Shown piece after piece: positions 33,113-42,216 of a DNA stretch of 64,000 bases; position 1 is the stretch's first letter; each line of letters begins with the position of its first letter. Location: positions 598,001 to 662,000 of the forward strand of contig NZ_CP049017.1 of the NCBI RefSeq assembly GCF_014236795.1. The letters are read 5' to 3'. Source of the DNA: Xanthomonas theicola (GTDB taxonomy: Bacteria > Pseudomonadota > Gammaproteobacteria > Xanthomonadales > Xanthomonadaceae). The position numbers were made by a program, and so were the translations under genes. The notes beneath the pieces were generated by a model. The model was not told the DNA's origin. It ran no database searches and worked only from the letters and a program-made list of their open reading frames with translations.

Positions 33113-34426
33113 CTACTGGGTCTTCAGCTGGATGGCGGGCGCGATCCGCATCGCGCGCCAGCACGGCAGCAGTCCGGCCAGCAGGCTGGCGGCGATCGAC
33201 AGCGCGAACGTGCTCACCAGCATCTGCCCGTCCAGGTGCGCCAATGGCGCGTAGGCGACCGGTTGCTGGCGCACCAGCCACAGGCCGAGCGCGGCCAGCA
33301 GCAATCCGAGCAGGCCGCCGGCCAGGCCGATCGCTCCTGCCTCGACCAGGCACTGCAGGAAGACGGCGCGCCCCGTCGCGCCCAGCGCGCGGCGCACGCC
33401 GATCTCGCCGCTGCGGCGCAGGAACTTGGCCAGCAGCAGGCCGACGGTGTTGACCAGGCAAATGCCGAGCACCGCCAGGGCCAGCCACATCTGCAGGTTG
33501 ACGTCCTCGGGCACCACCCGGTTGTGGTCCAGCCAGGCGCGGACGTCGTACAGCCGCACATTCGGCGGGCGCGCATAGCGGCCGGCCGCGCGTTGCTGGC
33601 TGGCGTAGTTGGACAGGTAGCTGCGGTAGTCGGCCGCCTGTTGCGGCGTCTCCAGTTCCACCCAGTACTGCAGCCAGGCGCAGGGCGCGTTGCGGGCGAA
33701 GTCGCCTTCGGGGTCGTCGGCCGGGGAGCCGCCCCAGCAGCTCAGGCTGCCGCTGGCGGGCAGACGCAGATCGCGCGAGGTGGAGAACGGAATGAAGACA
33801 TCCTCGACCTCGCCGTACTGCTGGTTGGTGAGATCGTAGAAGCGCGGATTGGGATTCCAGCCGTCGATCACGCCGATGATGCGCAGGCTGCCGCCCTCGA
33901 TCGTCAAGGTCCTGCCGATCGCCGACGCGGTCCCATAGAGTTCCTGCGCCAGCGCTTGGGTGATCACGGCCACGCGCGCGTGGGCGCCGTCGTCCGCCGC
34001 GCTCCAGCTGCGGCCCTGCGCGAAGGGGACCGAGAACATCGCGAAGAAGTCGGCCGAGGCATAGCGCGCCTCGGCGATGAACGGCGGCTGCGTGCCGTTG
34101 TCCGGCTCGATCGCCACGGCACCGGCGGACATGATCGCTTGCCGCGTGCCGCGCTTCTGCGCCAGCAGGATTTCGGCGTCGTAGCGGGTCATTTGCGGCG
34201 ACGGTTCCTCGCCGGCGCGGTAGCTGGCCAGCGGGCGCGGGTCGGTCTGCACGTAGAACAGGCGCTCGCTCTTGCCGGGGATGGGATCGCTGGACAGCCC
34301 ATGGAACACGGTCAGCGTGGTCATCGACGCGCCGATACCGACCGCGATGGACAGCACCATCAGCGCGGTCAGCACTTTGCTGCGACGGAAGCTGCGCAAG
34401 GCGAGCATGGAGTAGTAGCCGAGCAT
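33113..34426 (-). CDS. FtsX/MacB-like ABC permease, type B copy 1
   Basis: A 437-residue permease of the second subtype. It starts MLGYYSMLALRSFRRSKVLT, followed by the first helix (LMVLSIAVGIGASMTTLTVF), a periplasmic domain to about residue 310, and three C-terminal helices with SGEIGVRRALGATGRAVFLQ. Type B copies have no ATPase domain and alternate with type A copies along the operon. They probably form A/B heterodimers, as neighbouring genes suggest. It is separated from type A copy 1 downstream by 121 bases, the largest gap among the permeases. Confidence 0.88.
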   Translation of the reverse strand: MLGYYSMLALRSFRRSKVLTALMVLSIAVGIGASMTTLTVFHGLSSDPIPGKSERLFYVQTDPRPLASYRAGEEPSPQMTRYDAEILLAQKRGTRQAIMSAGAVAIEPDNGTQPPFIAEARYASADFFAMFSVPFAQGRSWSAADDGAHARVAVITQALAQELYGTASAIGRTLTIEGGSLRIIGVIDGWNPNPRFYDLTNQQYGEVEDVFIPFSTSRDLRLPASGSLSCWGGSPADDPEGDFARNAPCAWLQYWVELETPQQAADYRSYLSNYASQQRAAGRYARPPNVRLYDVRAWLDHNRVVPEDVNLQMWLALAVLGICLVNTVGLLLAKFLRRSGEIGVRRALGATGRAVFLQCLVEAGAIGLAGGLLGLLLAALGLWLVRQQPVAYAPLAHLDGQMLVSTFALSIAASLLAGLLPCWRAMRIAPAIQLKTQ

Positions 34427-34442
34427 GGACGCCGCTCCCGGG

Positions 34443-35672
34443 TCAGTTCGAGCGCGTGGCCACCGCCGGCGGCACCGCCGCGGCGCGGCGCGCCGGCGCG
34501 AACACCGCGACCTGGCCGAGCAGCCACAGGGTGAGCGCGCCGAACGGCAGGTAGTACAGCGGCAGCCGCGGCAGTTCGTACTTGCCCATCAGCCACTGGT
34601 TGATCGCGTAGGCCAGCAGCATGCCGAGCACGATGCCGGTGCTGGCCAGCAGGAAGTTCTCGGTCTGGAAGTAGCGCAGGATCTGCCCACGTGTGGCGCC
34701 CAGCGCGCGGCGGATGCCGATCTGCTTGGTGCGCTGCTGCACCCAGAAACTGGCCAGGCCGACGATGCCCAGCGCGGTCACCACCAGCAGCGCGACGCAC
34801 ACCGCGCCCAGCAGCCACACCATCGCCCGATCGGCCTGGAAGAAGTCGTCGCGGATCTCGGTGTAGGTCTGCTGCTTGAGCACCAGGCGGCTGCTGTCCA
34901 CCTTCATCAGCGCGGCGGTCGCCGCCGCCAGAACTTCCTGGCGCCGTGCCGGGTCGGCGACCCGCAGCACGTACAGGCCGTCGGTGTAGGCCACGCGTGC
35001 CGGCAGCAGCATCGCGTAGTCCAGTTGATCGTTGCCGGCCGATGCCCAGGGCCGCGCCAGTTGGCGCACGATGCCGACCACGCGGAACGGCGTGTCGCCC
35101 ATGTAGAGGCGCTTGCCCAGTGCGTCGTGGTCGGGAAACAGCTTGTCGGCGGTGGCCTGGTTGAGGATGACGGCGGCGCCCTGCTGCTTGCGCGCGGGGT
35201 CGTCCTTTTCTGCGTCTTCCCGATCCCGATATTCGTCCGGATCGAAGTCGCGCCCGGCCGCCAGTTGCAGGCCGAACGTGCGCAACGTGCTTTCCTCGGC
35301 CATGTACTGCGCCGCATTGAGGGTCGGCCGTTCCTGCTCGGGGGTCAGGCGGACGCCGCCGTTCCAGGAAGAGTGCACGAACGGCACCTGGTTGGTGACG
35401 GTCGCCGCGCGCACGCCCGGCACCGCGCGCAGCGCGGCCAGGTCCTCGCGCGTGCGCGCGGCGGCATTGGCCTGCGGGCCGATGCCGCCGAGGCTGATCG
35501 TGACCAGTTCCGGTTCGGCGATGCCGCTGGGCCGGTGCAGGGTCTGGATGCGGTTGCCGATCAGGAACAGCGCGTTGCACACGATCGCGCAGGCCAGCGC
35601 GATCTCCAGCACGATCAGCGCGGCGGCGGTCTTGTGCCGGCGCAGGGTGGAAAGGATGGGGCGGATGTCCAT
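34443..35672 (-). CDS. FtsX/MacB-like ABC permease, type A copy 2
   Basis: A 409-residue permease starting MDIRPILSTLRRHKTAAALIVLE at 35672. The topology is as in the other type A copies, with the coupling segment FWVQQRTKQIGIRRALGA. The near-identical C-terminal membrane part compared with copy 1, and the less similar periplasmic domain, point to a recent duplication followed by diversification or to gene conversion of the membrane part. It ends 16 bases before type B copy 1 begins. Confidence 0.88.
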   Translation of the reverse strand: MDIRPILSTLRRHKTAAALIVLEIALACAIVCNALFLIGNRIQTLHRPSGIAEPELVTISLGGIGPQANAAARTREDLAALRAVPGVRAATVTNQVPFVHSSWNGGVRLTPEQERPTLNAAQYMAEESTLRTFGLQLAAGRDFDPDEYRDREDAEKDDPARKQQGAAVILNQATADKLFPDHDALGKRLYMGDTPFRVVGIVRQLARPWASAGNDQLDYAMLLPARVAYTDGLYVLRVADPARRQEVLAAATAALMKVDSSRLVLKQQTYTEIRDDFFQADRAMVWLLGAVCVALLVVTALGIVGLASFWVQQRTKQIGIRRALGATRGQILRYFQTENFLLASTGIVLGMLLAYAINQWLMGKYELPRLPLYYLPFGALTLWLLGQVAVFAPARRAAAVPPAVATRSN

Positions 35673-35734
35673 GGCGATCACCTGTGGGAGGTCTTGTCGG
35701 CAGTCGGCCCGCCGCCGCGCGGCGGGCCGGGCGG

Positions 35735-37036
35735 TCAGGAGGATTTGAGCTGCAGCGCCGGCGCGACCTGGACCGCGCGCCAGGACGGCAGCAGGCCCGC
35801 CAGCAGGCTGGCGGCCAGGGCCAGCGCGAAGGTCAGCGCCAGCATGCTGGCGTCCAGATGCGCGAGCCTGGCGTAGTCGGCCGGCTGCTGGCGCACCGCC
35901 CACAGGCCGAGCTGCGCCAATCCCAGCCCGGCGATGCCGCCGGCCAGGCCGATACTGCCGGCCTCGACCAGGCACTGCGCGAAAATGGCGGCGCGCGCGG
36001 CGCCGAGCGCGCGGCGCACGCCGATCTCGCCGCTGCGGCGCAGGAACTTGGCCAGCAACAGGCCCACGGTGTTCAGCAGGCACACCAACAGGAAGCCCAG
36101 CGCCAGCCACAGCTGCAGGCGCACGTCGCCGGGCACCACCTGGTTGTGGTCCAGCCATTGCATCACGTTGCGCAGGCGGGTATTGGGCGGGCGCTCGAAG
36201 CGGCCGGCGGCGCGCTGCTGCTGCGAGTAGTTGTCGAGATAGGTCTTGTAGTCGCCGGCCTGCGCCGGGCTTTCCAGTTCGACCCAATATTGGACCCAGA
36301 GGCAGGGAGCGTTGAGCGCGGTCTGGTCGGCCGTGCTGCGGTTGCCGAAGCAGTTCATGTTGCCGTTGGGGTCCAGCTTCAGGTCCATCGCCACGCTGAA
36401 GGGCAGGTAGGCCTGTTCGTCGGCGCCGTAGCTGTTGGTGATGTCGTAGAAGCGCGGATTGGCTTCCCAGGCGTCGAGCACGCCGACGATGCGGAAGGTG
36501 TTCTTGTCGATGCGCAGCTCGCGGCCCAGGCTGTTGGCACCATCGAATAGCTTTTCGTTGAGCTTCCTGCCGATCACCACGACCCGTTCGTGGCGGTCGT
36601 CCTCGCTGGCCGACCAGCCGTGCCCGTACAGGAACGGCGTCTGGAACATCGGGAAGAAGTCCGCGGAGGTGAAGCGCATTTCCAACTTGAACGGCTTCAG
36701 GCCGCTCTTGAGCGGCTCGATCGCCGCCGACCCGCCGCTCATCATCGCCTGCCGCTTGGCCCGTTTCTCGCGCAGCAGCGTTTCGGCATCGAAGCGGGCG
36801 TTCTGCATGTCCGGTTCCTCGCCAGGCTGGTAGCCGGCCTTGGGCTGCGGATCGACCTGCACGTAGAACAGCCGGTCGCTCTTTTGCGGGATCGGATCGC
36901 CGGAGAGCACGTAGAAGACGGTCAGCGTGGTCATGCTGGCGCCGATGCCCAGCGCGATGGCCAGCACCATCAGCGCAGTGAGCACCTTGTTGCGGCGGAA
37001 GCTGCGCAAGGCGAGGAGGACGTAATAGCCGAACAT
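35735..37036 (-). CDS. FtsX/MacB-like ABC permease, type B copy 2
   Basis: A 433-residue permease starting MFGYYVLLALRSFRRNKVLT. It has an N-terminal helix, a periplasmic domain with the sequence RFYDITNSYGADEQAYLPFS, and three C-terminal helices with SGEIGVRRALGAARAAIFAQ. Its N-terminal 60 residues closely follow type B copy 1. It lies 62 bases upstream of type A copy 2 and 13 bases downstream of type A copy 3. The ligand is unknown. Confidence 0.88.
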   Translation of the reverse strand: MFGYYVLLALRSFRRNKVLTALMVLAIALGIGASMTTLTVFYVLSGDPIPQKSDRLFYVQVDPQPKAGYQPGEEPDMQNARFDAETLLREKRAKRQAMMSGGSAAIEPLKSGLKPFKLEMRFTSADFFPMFQTPFLYGHGWSASEDDRHERVVVIGRKLNEKLFDGANSLGRELRIDKNTFRIVGVLDAWEANPRFYDITNSYGADEQAYLPFSVAMDLKLDPNGNMNCFGNRSTADQTALNAPCLWVQYWVELESPAQAGDYKTYLDNYSQQQRAAGRFERPPNTRLRNVMQWLDHNQVVPGDVRLQLWLALGFLLVCLLNTVGLLLAKFLRRSGEIGVRRALGAARAAIFAQCLVEAGSIGLAGGIAGLGLAQLGLWAVRQQPADYARLAHLDASMLALTFALALAASLLAGLLPSWRAVQVAPALQLKSS

Positions 37037-37049
37037 GGGTGGCTCCGGG

Positions 37050-38267
37050 TCAGGCGCTGCGGGTGGCGGTGGCGGGTGGGACGGCGGCGGCGCGCAGGGC
37101 CGGGCCGAGGACGGCGAACTGGCCGAGCGCGCACAGCAGCGCCGCGCCGGCGGGCAGGTAGCTCGCCGGCAGCCGCTCCAGTTCGAAGAAGCGCATCAGC
37201 AGGACGTTGCCGGCGTAGGCCAGCAGCATGCCCAACACCACGCCGGCGCCGACGATGAGCAGGTTCTCGGTCTGGAAGTGCTGCAGGATGTCGCGGCGGG
37301 TGGCGCCGAGCGCGCGGCGGATGCCGATTTGCCGGGTGCGTTGCTGTACCCAGAAACTGGCCAGTCCGACGATGCCCAGTGCGGTCACCAGCAGCATTGC
37401 GGCGATGACCGCCACCAGCAGCTTGGCCATGGCCCGGTCGCTCTGGAAGTAACGCTGGCGCAGTTCGTTCAACGGCCTGCTGTACTCGGTGTCCAGGACC
37501 GCCTCGGGCGCGGCGCGCGCCACCGCGGTGCGCGCCTGTTCGACGATGCGCGGCAGCTCGCGCGGATCGGCGCGCAGCACGTAGACGCCGGACTGCGACG
37601 CCTCGCGCACCGGGATGAGCACCGACCAGTCGCTGCCGATCGCGCCATCCTCGCTGCGGCCGGGATCGGGCCGGGCCAGGTGCGGCAGGGTGCCGACCAC
37701 GCGATAGTGGCCGCCGGCCCAGACTTCCCGGCCCAGCGGGTCCTGGCCCGGCCACAGATGGTTGGCCAGGGTACGGGTGATCCACACGTCGGCCGCGGCC
37801 GGGGCGAAGTGCGCGATCGGCTGGTAGTCGGCGTCGTTGAACGCGCGGCCGCTGTCGGGCTTGAGGCCCAGGGCGGCAACGGCGTCCGGGCCGGCCATGT
37901 AGAAGTGCGGCACGCCGCCGACCTGGGTGCAGGCCTGATCCAGGCAAATGCCGCTGTTGGCGACCGCTGGAGCGAACGGCACGGTATTGATGGCACCTGC
38001 CGCGCGCACACCGGGAATGCGGCGCACGGCATCGAGCGCGCGTGCATTGAGATCGGCATCGTTGCAGCCGTCGCAGCCGGACAGGGACACCAGTCCCAGC
38101 GCGGCTTCGTCGACGCCGCTGTCCAGCTGCATCAGATCCAGCCGGTTGCCGATCAGGAAGAAGGCATTGCACAGCACCGCGCAGGCCAGCGCGACCTCCA
38201 GCGCGATCAGCGTCGCGGCGATCCGGTGGCGGCACAGGGCGCGCAGGATGGGGATGATCTGCATCAT
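37050..38267 (-). CDS. FtsX/MacB-like ABC permease, type A copy 3
   Basis: A 405-residue permease. Two adjacent ATGs (38267 and 38264) offer the start MMQIIPILRALCRHRIAATL. The periplasmic domain is the most divergent of the type A set and contains extra cysteines (SGCDGCNDAD and ICLDQACTQ) that could form disulfides in the periplasm. The C-terminal part keeps VTALGIVGLASFWVQQRTRQIGIRRALGATRR. It sits between type B copies 3 and 2 with 13-base gaps on both sides, showing tight operon packing. Confidence 0.87.
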   Translation of the reverse strand: MMQIIPILRALCRHRIAATLIALEVALACAVLCNAFFLIGNRLDLMQLDSGVDEAALGLVSLSGCDGCNDADLNARALDAVRRIPGVRAAGAINTVPFAPAVANSGICLDQACTQVGGVPHFYMAGPDAVAALGLKPDSGRAFNDADYQPIAHFAPAAADVWITRTLANHLWPGQDPLGREVWAGGHYRVVGTLPHLARPDPGRSEDGAIGSDWSVLIPVREASQSGVYVLRADPRELPRIVEQARTAVARAAPEAVLDTEYSRPLNELRQRYFQSDRAMAKLLVAVIAAMLLVTALGIVGLASFWVQQRTRQIGIRRALGATRRDILQHFQTENLLIVGAGVVLGMLLAYAGNVLLMRFFELERLPASYLPAGAALLCALGQFAVLGPALRAAAVPPATATRSA

Positions 38268-38280
38268 GGCGTGGTCCCGG

Positions 38281-39603
38281 TCACAGGCTCTTGAGCTGCA
38301 GCGCCGGCGCGATCCGGCTGGCGCGCAAGGCCGGGAACAGGCCGGCCGCCACGCTGCAGCCGACGGCCAGCACGAAGGTGCCGGCAAACGCCGACAGGTC
38401 CAGACGCGCCAGGTCGGCGTAGGCGGCTGGCTGCTGGCGCACGCTCCACAGGCCCAGCAGGGTCAGCAGCCATCCGCCGACGCCGCCGATCAACCCGATC
38501 ACGCTGGCTTCGGTCAGGCACTGGGCGAAGATCGCGCGCCTGGACGCGCCCAGCGCGCGGCGCACGCCGATCTCGCCGCCGCGGCGCAGGAACTTGGCCA
38601 GCAGCAGGCCGATGCTGTTGAACAGGCACAAGCCCAGAAACGCCACCGCCAGCCAGCTCTGCAGCCGCACGTCGCCAGGCACGACCCGGTTGTGGTCCAG
38701 CCACTGCGGCAGGGACAGCAGCCGTGCCGTGTCCTTGCGGGCGATGCGTCCGGCCGCCTGTTGCTGGGCGGCGTAATCGGCCAGCAGGCGGCGGTAGTCG
38801 GCCCGCTTGGCCGGCGTGTCCAGCTGCACCCACAGCTGCACCCACACGCACGGTGCGCTGCGCAGATCCAGCGGCTGGGCCGGCGTGCCGAAGCAGGTCC
38901 ACGGCTGGATGTGGCCGTCGTTGATTTCCAGGCTGGTGGACAGCGGCGCGAACACGTCCTGCGGCTTGCCATAGAAGCTGCCGGTATCGCCATGGGCGAA
39001 GCTGCCGCCGGCCAGCGTGTAGAACTGCGGCGACGGCCGCCAGGGCGCCAGCACGCCGACGATGCGCACCGCGTTGCCGCGCACCAGCAGGCGGCGGCCG
39101 ACGCTGTTGCGGCCCTCGAACAATCTGTTGTTGAGATCGGCCGAGATCACCGCCACCCGGGCGTGGTCCTGGTCGTCCCGCGCACGCCAGCCGCCGCCGT
39201 AGGCGAACGGCACCTGGAACATCGGAAAGAAATCGGCCTGCGTGGACAGCATCTGCGCCATGAACGCCGGGCCCTCGCGTTCGGGCGCGCGCAGCTTGAT
39301 CTGGCTCTCGGCCACCACGGCCTGGCGATCGGCGCGCCCGCTCTTCCACAGGTCCATCGCGGTGGGGTAGTCGAGCTTGTCGAACGGCTGCCGGCCGGCG
39401 CTGCCGGCGGGGCGCGGATCCAGCTGCGGGTAGAAGATGCGCTGGCTGCGCCCGGGCAGCGGATCGCCGGACAGCAGCCGCATCACCGTCAGCGTGGTCA
39501 TCGCCGCGCCGATGCCGACGGCGATGGCCAGCACCATCAGCGCGGTCAGCACCGGGCTGCGGCGCAGGCTGCGCAGCGCCAGATTGAGGTGATAGGCGAA
39601 CAT
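38281..39603 (-). CDS. FtsX/MacB-like ABC permease, type B copy 3
   Basis: A 440-residue permease starting MFAYHLNLALRSLRRSPVLT. The first helix is LMVLAIAVGIGAAMTTLTVM. The periplasmic domain holds SQRIFYPQLDPRPAG near its start. The C-terminal helices contain GGEIGVRRALGASRRAIFAQ. The ending LRASRIAPALQLKSL is shared with the other type B copies (xxALQLK/VKS). It is packed between type A copy 4 (19 bases) and copy 3 (13 bases). Confidence 0.87.
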   Translation of the reverse strand: MFAYHLNLALRSLRRSPVLTALMVLAIAVGIGAAMTTLTVMRLLSGDPLPGRSQRIFYPQLDPRPAGSAGRQPFDKLDYPTAMDLWKSGRADRQAVVAESQIKLRAPEREGPAFMAQMLSTQADFFPMFQVPFAYGGGWRARDDQDHARVAVISADLNNRLFEGRNSVGRRLLVRGNAVRIVGVLAPWRPSPQFYTLAGGSFAHGDTGSFYGKPQDVFAPLSTSLEINDGHIQPWTCFGTPAQPLDLRSAPCVWVQLWVQLDTPAKRADYRRLLADYAAQQQAAGRIARKDTARLLSLPQWLDHNRVVPGDVRLQSWLAVAFLGLCLFNSIGLLLAKFLRRGGEIGVRRALGASRRAIFAQCLTEASVIGLIGGVGGWLLTLLGLWSVRQQPAAYADLARLDLSAFAGTFVLAVGCSVAAGLFPALRASRIAPALQLKSL

Positions 39604-39622
39604 CGGAAAAGGTGGGTCCTGG

Positions 39623-40864
39623 TCAGGCGCTGCGGGTGGCGACGGCGGGTGGGATCGCGGCGGCGCGGCGCGCCGGCGCCAGCACCGCGAGCTGGCCGAG
39701 CAGCAACAGTGCGACCAGACCGATCGGCAGATAGACGGCCGGCAGCCGCGGCAGCGCGTAGTGCGACAGCAGCCACAGGTTGGCGGCGTAGGCCAGCGGC
39801 ATGCCCAGCGCGATGCCGCTGCCGGTGACCAGCAGGTTCTCGACCTGGAAATGGCGCAGGACCTGGCCGCGCGTGGCCCCGAGCGCGCGGCGGATGCCGA
39901 TCTGGCGGGTGCGTTGCTGGATCCAGAAGCCGCTGAGGCTGGCGATGCCGATCAGGGTGATCGTCGCGACCACGGCGCTCACCGTGCCGAACAGCCAGAT
40001 GGCGGCACGGCGCGGCTTGAGCCGCGCGTCGCGCTGCGACTCGTAGTCGCTCACGCGCATGTCGATGCCTTCCATCATGTCGGGGCCGAGGACATGCTTG
40101 AGCCGCTGCGGGATCTGCGCGATCACCGCCTGGCGCTGCTCGGGGGCGGCCCGGACCGCGTAGGTCAGGATCGGCACGCCGGTCACCTTGCCGGCCGTCA
40201 CCATCGAGAACTCGGCCTTGCCATCGTCCAGTTCGTCGATCTGGTAGCGCAGCAGGTGCTTGACCGTCCCGACCACGACGAAGCGCGCGGGGTCCTTGGG
40301 GTCCTTGCCAGTCAGCACGCCGCCCAGTGCCGGCCGGTTGCCGAACATGTGCCGCGCCAGCGCGTCGGTGATGATGACCGCTTCGGTCTGGCCGGGCACG
40401 TCGGGCGCGCCGAGATCGATGTCCTTGCGCTCCTGCGCACTGAAGTCGCGGCCGCTGCTCAGTTGCAGGCCGAGCGCGTCGAGCAGCGTGTCGCCGGTGA
40501 ACAGACTCACCGTTTCGGTCGCTTGCGGACCGGTGACGCGCCCGGTCATCGTCAGCGTGGAACTCATGGGCAGGCCGATCGTCGGCGACACCGCCTTGAC
40601 GCCGGGGATCGCACGCAACGCTTCGGCGCCGGCGCGCACCTGCGCGGCGTTCCAGCTTCCCTTGTTGCTCACCAGTTGATCGACCAGGACCAGCTCGTTG
40701 CGCGGCAATCCATCCGGGACCAGCATCGGCCCCAGCTTCTGCCACAGCAGGAACAGCATGTTGGCCAGGATGGCGCAGGCCAGCGCAGTCTGCGCGACCA
40801 CCAGCAACGGCATCAGTCGCTGTCGGCGCAGAGGGGCGAGATAGGGGCGTAGCGGCGTCATCAT
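39623..40864 (-). CDS. FtsX/MacB-like ABC permease, type A copy 4
   Basis: A 413-residue permease starting MMTPLRPYLAPLRRQRLMPL. It departs from copies 1-3 at the N-terminus and in the periplasmic domain (NELVLVDQLVSNKGSWNAAQ). It retains GFWIQQRTRQIGIRRALGATRGQVLRHFQ and the ending RRAAAIPPAVATRSA. It lies seven bases after type B copy 4. Being closest to the ATPase gene together with type B copy 4, this pair may represent the ancestral permeases, but that is speculation. Confidence 0.87.
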   Translation of the reverse strand: MMTPLRPYLAPLRRQRLMPLLVVAQTALACAILANMLFLLWQKLGPMLVPDGLPRNELVLVDQLVSNKGSWNAAQVRAGAEALRAIPGVKAVSPTIGLPMSSTLTMTGRVTGPQATETVSLFTGDTLLDALGLQLSSGRDFSAQERKDIDLGAPDVPGQTEAVIITDALARHMFGNRPALGGVLTGKDPKDPARFVVVGTVKHLLRYQIDELDDGKAEFSMVTAGKVTGVPILTYAVRAAPEQRQAVIAQIPQRLKHVLGPDMMEGIDMRVSDYESQRDARLKPRRAAIWLFGTVSAVVATITLIGIASLSGFWIQQRTRQIGIRRALGATRGQVLRHFQVENLLVTGSGIALGMPLAYAANLWLLSHYALPRLPAVYLPIGLVALLLLGQLAVLAPARRAAAIPPAVATRSA

Positions 40865-40871
40865 GGCTCTC

Positions 40872-42203
40872 TCAGAGGCTCTTCACTTGCAGGGCAGGCT
40901 GCAACTGCACGGCGCGCCAGGCCGGAATCGACCCGACCAGCAGCCCGGTGCATACGGCCAGCAGCAACAAGGGCATGAACAACTCCGGCTGGAAGCGGGC
41001 CAGGGTGCTGTAGCTCTGGTCCTGCAGGCGGACCACCCACAGGCCGAACAGGGTCGCAGGCAACGCGAGCGCTCCGCCGAGCAACCCGATCAAGCCGGCT
41101 TCGGTCAGGCAGCGCACGAAGACCGCCCCGCGCGGCGCGCCGAGCACGCGGTGCACGCCGATTTCGCCCGCGCGCTTGAAGAATCGCGCCGCCAGCAGGC
41201 CCGCCACGTTGACCACGCACAGGGCGAGCAGGGCGATGGTCAGCCAGAAGTTCAGGCGCACGTTGTCCGGGACCACCCGATTGGCGTCCAGCCACTCCGG
41301 CACGCTGTGCAGCGTGGCCTGCGGCGGCCGCGCGTAGATGCCGGCGGCATGGCGTGCGCTGGCGAACGCGAGCAAGGCGTCGCGGTAGCTGTTCACCTGC
41401 GCGGGCGTACGCAACTGCGCCCACAGGTTCATCCAGCGGCAGGCCGCGACGTTGATTTGGTTGAAGCGCACGCCGCCGGGCGAGCTGTCGTCGCACTGCT
41501 GGTCGACGAGCGGCGTTGCGGCCGCGTTCAGCGTCGCCTGCACCGGCACGAACAGTTCGATCCTGGTCTCGTTCCAGACCGTGTCCAGCGACTGGATGAA
41601 GTAGAACGCCGGCCGCGGCTGCCAGTCGTCGCTGATGCCGATGACGCGGAACAGGTGCTTGCCCACGCGGATTTGCTTGCCGACGCCGTTTTCGGCGCCG
41701 AACAGCTTCAGGCTCAGCGTGTGGCCGACGATCGCCACCGGCGTGGCGGCGCGTTCCTCCTGCGCGGTCCAGGCGCGGCCGTGCCGCAGCGGCACGCCGA
41801 ACATCGCAGGCATCGGACCGAGCGCCATCACCCCGTAGATGCCCTGGCGCCGCCTGCCGTCCTCGTCGCTGACGGTCAGATAGCTCGCCGCCAGCGTGGT
41901 CTGCCCGATATCCGGATGCGCAGCGATGAACGCCTTGGCATCGCCCAGCTTCCAGTGCGACGGCGGCAGCGGGTTGGGCTCCATGTCGTCGTTGCTCTTT
42001 TGCGCCTGCCGCGACTCCACCCAGCCGGTGTACAGCTGCTGGCTCAGTCCCGGCAGCGGATCGGCCGAGAGCAGCGCCAGCAGGGTCAGCATCGTCATCA
42101 CCGAAGCTAGGCCCAGGGCGAGGGTGAACACGGCGAGCAGCACCGTGCGCGGGTGCCTGCGCGCGCCCTTCAATCCGAGTTCCACGGCGTACGGCAGCGG
42201 CAT
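40872..42203 (-). CDS. FtsX/MacB-like ABC permease, type B copy 4
   Basis: A 443-residue permease starting MPLPYAVELGLKGARRHPRT at 42203. It is the first permease of the operon, 13 bases after the ATPase. It has the same plan as other type B copies (N-terminal helix VLLAVFTLALGLASVMTMLT, periplasmic domain, three C-terminal helices with AGEIGVHRVLGAPRGAVF), but the coupling motif has His-Arg-Val in place of Arg-Arg-Ala. It ends QLQPALQVKSL. Together with type A copy 4 it is the most divergent pair. Confidence 0.87.
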   Translation of the reverse strand: MPLPYAVELGLKGARRHPRTVLLAVFTLALGLASVMTMLTLLALLSADPLPGLSQQLYTGWVESRQAQKSNDDMEPNPLPPSHWKLGDAKAFIAAHPDIGQTTLAASYLTVSDEDGRRRQGIYGVMALGPMPAMFGVPLRHGRAWTAQEERAATPVAIVGHTLSLKLFGAENGVGKQIRVGKHLFRVIGISDDWQPRPAFYFIQSLDTVWNETRIELFVPVQATLNAAATPLVDQQCDDSSPGGVRFNQINVAACRWMNLWAQLRTPAQVNSYRDALLAFASARHAAGIYARPPQATLHSVPEWLDANRVVPDNVRLNFWLTIALLALCVVNVAGLLAARFFKRAGEIGVHRVLGAPRGAVFVRCLTEAGLIGLLGGALALPATLFGLWVVRLQDQSYSTLARFQPELFMPLLLLAVCTGLLVGSIPAWRAVQLQPALQVKSL

Positions 42204-42216
42204 GACGGGCCCTGTC

